This document shows positions 6,172 through 8,614 of a DNA stretch of 8,614 nt, one piece after another. The DNA is from DATKHR01 sp035510155 (GTDB taxonomy: Bacteria; Acidobacteriota; Vicinamibacteria; Vicinamibacterales; CAVVIG01), in assembly GCA_035510155.1 (NCBI GenBank), contig DATKHR010000314.1, positions 1 through 8,614 of the forward strand, written 5' to 3'. The notes beneath the pieces are model-generated. The model did not search any database and was not told the origin of the DNA. It saw only the letters and a list, made by a program, of their open reading frames with translations. The translations under genes and the position numbers were made by a program. Within the stretch, counting starts at the first letter, position 1; each line of letters starts with the position of its first letter.

Positions 6172-7656
6172 CTACTGCACGCGATCAATCCAGCCGTCGC
6201 CGACGTACATCCGCGTCGGTCGACCCGTCTCCTCCACGAACTGCACGACCTCGCCCACCGCGCCGCCGCCCGTGGGCGCTACGAATCGAAAGCGCCCGCC
6301 GCCGAGCGGTTCCAGGGTGACCGGGTTGTCCACGCTCGTGGCATTGGGCGTGATGATCACAAGCTTCTGGTTGAGCAGCACGACGTGCGAATCTCCGCCG
6401 CGCCCGCGGTAGAGTCCCGCGAAGCGCGCCCACATCGGGTCCCACGTCACGGTTGCCGGCTTCCGTACGGATGCCTTGGCCACGGCCTGTCCGACCGTGG
6501 AGATCAGCTGCCGCGCGATGTCGGACGGGTTGGAATCGTTGGTGTTCGTGAGGACGATGACACCGACTTTATCGTCGAGCTGAATGAGCGTCTGCGTCGT
6601 GTTGCCGGGATAGCCGCCGCCGTGTCCGACGTACGTCCTGTCCTTGATCCGGGTGATGTCGAAGCCGAGACCGGTCCCCGAGGTCCAGTTTTCCTCCACC
6701 GAGCGCACGCGATGCATCTCGCGCAACGACCCGGTGCTCACAATCTGCGCCCCCCCGCGCGGGCCTTTGCGGAACTGGGCCGAGACGAACTTCGCCATGT
6801 CCTCCAGGTTCGACGTCACACCCGTGGCTGCGGCCATGCCGCGCGCGTCGACGAAGGGGAGGATCTCGCGCGTCCCGTCCGGCATGCGTCGTCCGTACGG
6901 CACGGCGAGGCCCGGCACGTTCTTGTCCACACTGGAGGCGAGCATGCCAAGGGGCTTGAAGATGTTGCGATCGACGTAGTCGGCCCACCGTTCGCCGCTG
7001 ACCTGCTCGATGAGCATCCCCGCCACGGCGTAGGCCAGGTTGGAGTACTTCCACCGGACCGACGGGGGGAAGGCCGCCTGTCGATCGGCGTAAAGGCGAC
7101 CGAGCTCGTCGGCCGTCGGGAACTCGTACGAGGTCCAATGGTCTCCGGCCTCGCGTTGCAGGCCCGAGCTGTGTGACAAGAGCTGCTCGATGGTAATCGG
7201 GCCGTCGTCGCCTCCGGCGGGTTTGGCTTTGAACCAGGCGAGGTACTTCGCAACGGGATCGTCGAGGCGCAGCTTCCCCTCCTCACGCAGCTGCATGATC
7301 GCGATCGCGGTGAACAGCTTGCTGTGCGAGGCCATGCGGAACTTCGTCGTTGGCGTCATCGGCAGCTTCGCCGCGATATCGGCGAATCCGAAGCCTTTGC
7401 CCCAGACCAGCTCCTGATCGCTCACCACGCCAACCACGATTCCGGGGAGCCCGCGGTACGCAATCTGGCCTTCCATCCACGCGGAAAACAGCCGCTCGGC
7501 GCCGAGCACGTCGGGGTCATCGGCAACGGCTGCGCGAGCGGCGGCAAGCTGTCCCGCCGCCATGGCGCCCGGGACGGCGGCGGCGAACGCGCAGGTGGCG
7601 ATGACGGCGATACCGAGCGCCAGTGGTGCACGTGGGAGCGAGACCCGACGATGCAT
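6172..7656 (-). CDS. secreted serine hydrolase, beta-lactamase class C / DD-peptidase-like
   Basis: A 494-residue exported serine hydrolase of the large beta-lactamase-related family (penicillin-binding-protein-like esterases, peptidases and lactamases). The signal peptide is about 1-33 (MHRR, hydrophobic core, AMA-AG). The three active-site motifs are present: S110-H-S-K113 (SxxK), Y204-S-N206 (YxN) and H345-G-G (the HxG variant of KTG). SHSSGL at 161-166 and the YVDRNIFKPLGM segment (227-238) are typical of the family. After the catalytic domain, about 405-494 form a separate beta-rich C-terminal domain (WDPMWARFAGLYRG onward), as in many family members with a lipocalin-like tail. The start at 7656 is supported by GGAGG (complement 7661-7665); a longer in-frame reading to 7839 would place 61 unlikely residues before the signal peptide. 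The HxG variant and secretion suggest an esterase or peptidase rather than a resistance enzyme, but activity cannot be read from the sequence. Confidence 0.92.
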   Translation of the reverse strand: MHRRVSLPRAPLALGIAVIATCAFAAAVPGAMAAGQLAAARAAVADDPDVLGAERLFSAWMEGQIAYRGLPGIVVGVVSDQELVWGKGFGFADIAAKLPMTPTTKFRMASHSKLFTAIAIMQLREEGKLRLDDPVAKYLAWFKAKPAGGDDGPITIEQLLSHSSGLQREAGDHWTSYEFPTADELGRLYADRQAAFPPSVRWKYSNLAYAVAGMLIEQVSGERWADYVDRNIFKPLGMLASSVDKNVPGLAVPYGRRMPDGTREILPFVDARGMAAATGVTSNLEDMAKFVSAQFRKGPRGGAQIVSTGSLREMHRVRSVEENWTSGTGLGFDITRIKDRTYVGHGGGYPGNTTQTLIQLDDKVGVIVLTNTNDSNPSDIARQLISTVGQAVAKASVRKPATVTWDPMWARFAGLYRGRGGDSHVVLLNQKLVIITPNATSVDNPVTLEPLGGGRFRFVAPTGGGAVGEVVQFVEETGRPTRMYVGDGWIDRVQ

Positions 7657-7660
7657 GGAA

Positions 7661-7665
7661 CCTCC
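7661..7665 (-). promoter_or_regulatory. ribosome binding site deciding the serine hydrolase start
   Basis: GGAGG on the - strand, four bases before ATG 7656, which itself opens a normal signal peptide. This rules against the in-frame start at 7839. Confidence 0.75.
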
Positions 7666-7686
7666 AATATGTTTGAAAGAGAAACA

Positions 7687-7706
7687 CGCGCAAGCGTCGC
7701 GCAAGC
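7687..7706 (-). repeat. tandem 9-bp direct repeat upstream of the serine hydrolase gene
   Basis: CGCGCAAGC occurs twice (7687-7695 and 7698-7706) with two bases between, so the copies are 11 bp apart, about one helical turn. The pair ends 30 bases before the serine hydrolase ATG. A TTGACG that could be a -35 box lies further upstream (complement 7716-7721), with no convincing -10 behind it. Tandem sites on one DNA face often bind a dimeric regulator; no regulator is named by this. Confidence 0.4.
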
Positions 7707-7791
7707 TGCCGACGACGTCAAGAACCCCGGCGAGAATTCGGGTCTCGACTGTCCCCACGGCCCCTGGGTGTAGGATGGGCCACACGATTTG

Positions 7792-7803
7792 GATTTCGAA
7801 ATC
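7792..7803. promoter_or_regulatory. 12-bp perfect palindrome, possible operator
   Basis: GATTTCGAAATC is self-complementary over 12 bases and abuts the GGGAG ribosome site (7804-7808) of the double-cupin gene. Its AT content stands out from the GC-rich surroundings. A repressor bound here could block transcription or initiation of the downstream gene, but no partner site was found. A weak TAGGAT (-10-like) is at 7771-7776 without a good -35. Confidence 0.35.
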
Positions 7804-7814
7804 GGGAGACTCGA

Positions 7815-8459
7815 ATGACCTATCTGAAGCGCTCCACACGCCTCATTGGCCCCTTCGCGCTCGTCTGCGTGGCTGGCTTGCAGGCTCAAAATGTGTCGCC
7901 GCCGTCCATGACGCCGCGACTCGACACATCGCAGGCGCGCGTCGTTATGGCCACGCTCCAATCGCGGACGCTTGCCGTCGCCAAGGACGGACATGCCACG
8001 AACCGTGTGCTGATCTACCTCGACGACGGCGTGATGACCCACAAGGACGGCGACCAGTCGACCAGGCTCGAATTCCGCCGCGGGGATGTTCGCTGGTGGC
8101 CAGCGAGCGGCGTCTACTCCGTCGAGAACCTCAGCGATCACCCGATCCGCTTGCTGGAGGTTGACCTGAAAGGCCCACCTGCAGGCAAAGCACCAGTTTC
8201 TCCACTCGATCCAGCGACGGCCGATCCCGAGCATTACAGGGTCGTGTTCGAGAACGATCAGGTGCGTGTGCTCCGCATTCACTACGGCGCCCACGAGAAG
8301 GGCCAGACGCACGAGCACTTCCTGAACCGCGTGGTCCTCTACCTGAATGACCAGCCGGGCGCGAAGGCTGACGACGTCCGCATGGCCGGCGCCGCGAAGC
8401 ACGCGGAAGAGAACGCGTCCGAGCAACCGGCTGACCGAATCGCCGTGGAGCTGAAGTAA
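7815..8459 (+). CDS. secreted double-cupin-like protein
   Basis: A 214-residue exported protein; residues 1-24 form a signal peptide (MTYLKR, hydrophobic core, LQAQ). Two internal cupin-like halves are visible. The first (about 42-120) reads RVLIYLDDG, GDVRWWPA, then YSVENLSDHPIRLLEVDLK. The second (about 141-214) reads HYRVVFENDQVRVLRIHYG, HEHFLNRVVLYLND, DDVRMAGAAKHAEEN, then IAVELK. The halves align strand for strand, so they arose by duplication. The second half keeps possible metal ligands His166 and His168 plus His196; the first has only His60 and His76 around the matching place. GGGAG at 7804-7808, six bases before the ATG, supports the start. Small exported cupins of this kind are common in Acidobacteriota and have no assigned reaction. 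It may be co-transcribed with the gene starting at 8501. Confidence 0.82.
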   Translation: MTYLKRSTRLIGPFALVCVAGLQAQNVSPPSMTPRLDTSQARVVMATLQSRTLAVAKDGHATNRVLIYLDDGVMTHKDGDQSTRLEFRRGDVRWWPASGVYSVENLSDHPIRLLEVDLKGPPAGKAPVSPLDPATADPEHYRVVFENDQVRVLRIHYGAHEKGQTHEHFLNRVVLYLNDQPGAKADDVRMAGAAKHAEENASEQPADRIAVELK

Positions 8460-8500
8460 CCGTGCGCGTTCTGCCCCACCTATAAGCGCGAGGCAAACCG

Positions 8501-8614
8501 ATGCGCCAGTCGCATGGTGCGATCTTGCTTCTGAGCTTCATGGTCGGTTCCGACGGCAGTAGCGCGAGCATGCATCCGCAGGTTCAGACCGTAGGTCGCG
8601 CAGTCGGTCCCCGC
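8501..8614 (+). CDS. exported protein, N-terminal part only
   Basis: The frame is open from ATG 8501 to the window edge, 38 codons. Residues 1-23 look like a signal peptide: MRQSHG, a hydrophobic core AILLLSFMV, then small residues GSDGSSAS. GAGG at 8490-8493 is seven bases before the ATG, a good ribosome site. The gene follows the double-cupin gene by 41 bp on the same strand, so it is probably in the same operon. Too little is present to name the family. The reverse-strand reading of this region gives only a compositional open frame. Confidence 0.5.
   Translation, partial: MRQSHGAILLLSFMVGSDGSSASMHPQVQTVGRAVGPR

Noticed and set aside
7657..7839. Longer start for the serine hydrolase
   Set aside because: The extra 61 residues would bury the signal peptide, while ATG 7656 has its own GGAGG site.
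7562..8164. 200-codon open frame on the + strand
   Set aside because: It overlaps the serine hydrolase signal region, the intergenic region and half of the cupin gene, and has no domain or ribosome site.
7422..8426. 334-codon open frame on the - strand
   Set aside because: It is antisense to the double-cupin gene and then overlaps the serine hydrolase in another frame. Its end repeats that gene's region out of frame, with no recognisable domain.
1..8614. CRISPR arrays, tRNA or rRNA genes, insertion sequences
   Set aside because: I saw no spaced repeats, no transposase-like frame, no terminal inverted repeats and no RNA gene signatures.

Overview
The window is GC-rich, densely coded bacterial DNA on both strands. 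The mix of genes (quinoprotein dehydrogenase, secreted amidohydrolase, secreted serine hydrolase, DUF2934 protein, CHAD protein) fits a soil-type Acidobacteriota, perhaps Vicinamibacteria-like. This is an inference from gene content; there is no rRNA or other marker gene here.

Left part (1-1374). The 3' end of a PQQ-dependent alcohol dehydrogenase gene on + runs tail to tail into a periplasmic cytochrome c gene on -, a plausible electron acceptor for it. A small DUF2934 gene lies upstream of the cytochrome on the same strand.

Centre (1375-4913). A 277-bp divergent intergenic region leads to a compact three-gene + strand operon: a DIPP/MutT-like Nudix hydrolase, a degenerate CYTH plus CHAD protein, and a ParA/MinD-like ATPase with a long C-terminal extension. 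The junctions overlap by 1 and 4 bases, so the products are very probably made together. CHAD proteins are known to bind polyphosphate granules, ParA-type ATPases place cargo over the nucleoid, and DIPP-like Nudix enzymes act on phosphate-rich chains or inositol pyrophosphates. The operon is therefore a good candidate for a system that positions or partitions polyphosphate granules. The leader before the Nudix gene holds several nested inverted repeats ending at its ribosome binding site.

Right part (4851-7656, - strand). A secreted class C-type serine hydrolase (SxxK, YxN and HGG motifs) is followed after 34 bp by a secreted metal-dependent amidohydrolase, probably as one transcript. The amidohydrolase 3' end overlaps the ParA gene 3' end by 63 bp on opposite strands.

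Right edge (7657-8614). A 158-bp divergent region with a tandem 9-bp repeat and a 12-bp palindrome separates the serine hydrolase gene from a + strand gene for a secreted double-cupin protein. A second exported protein starts at 8501 and runs off the window.
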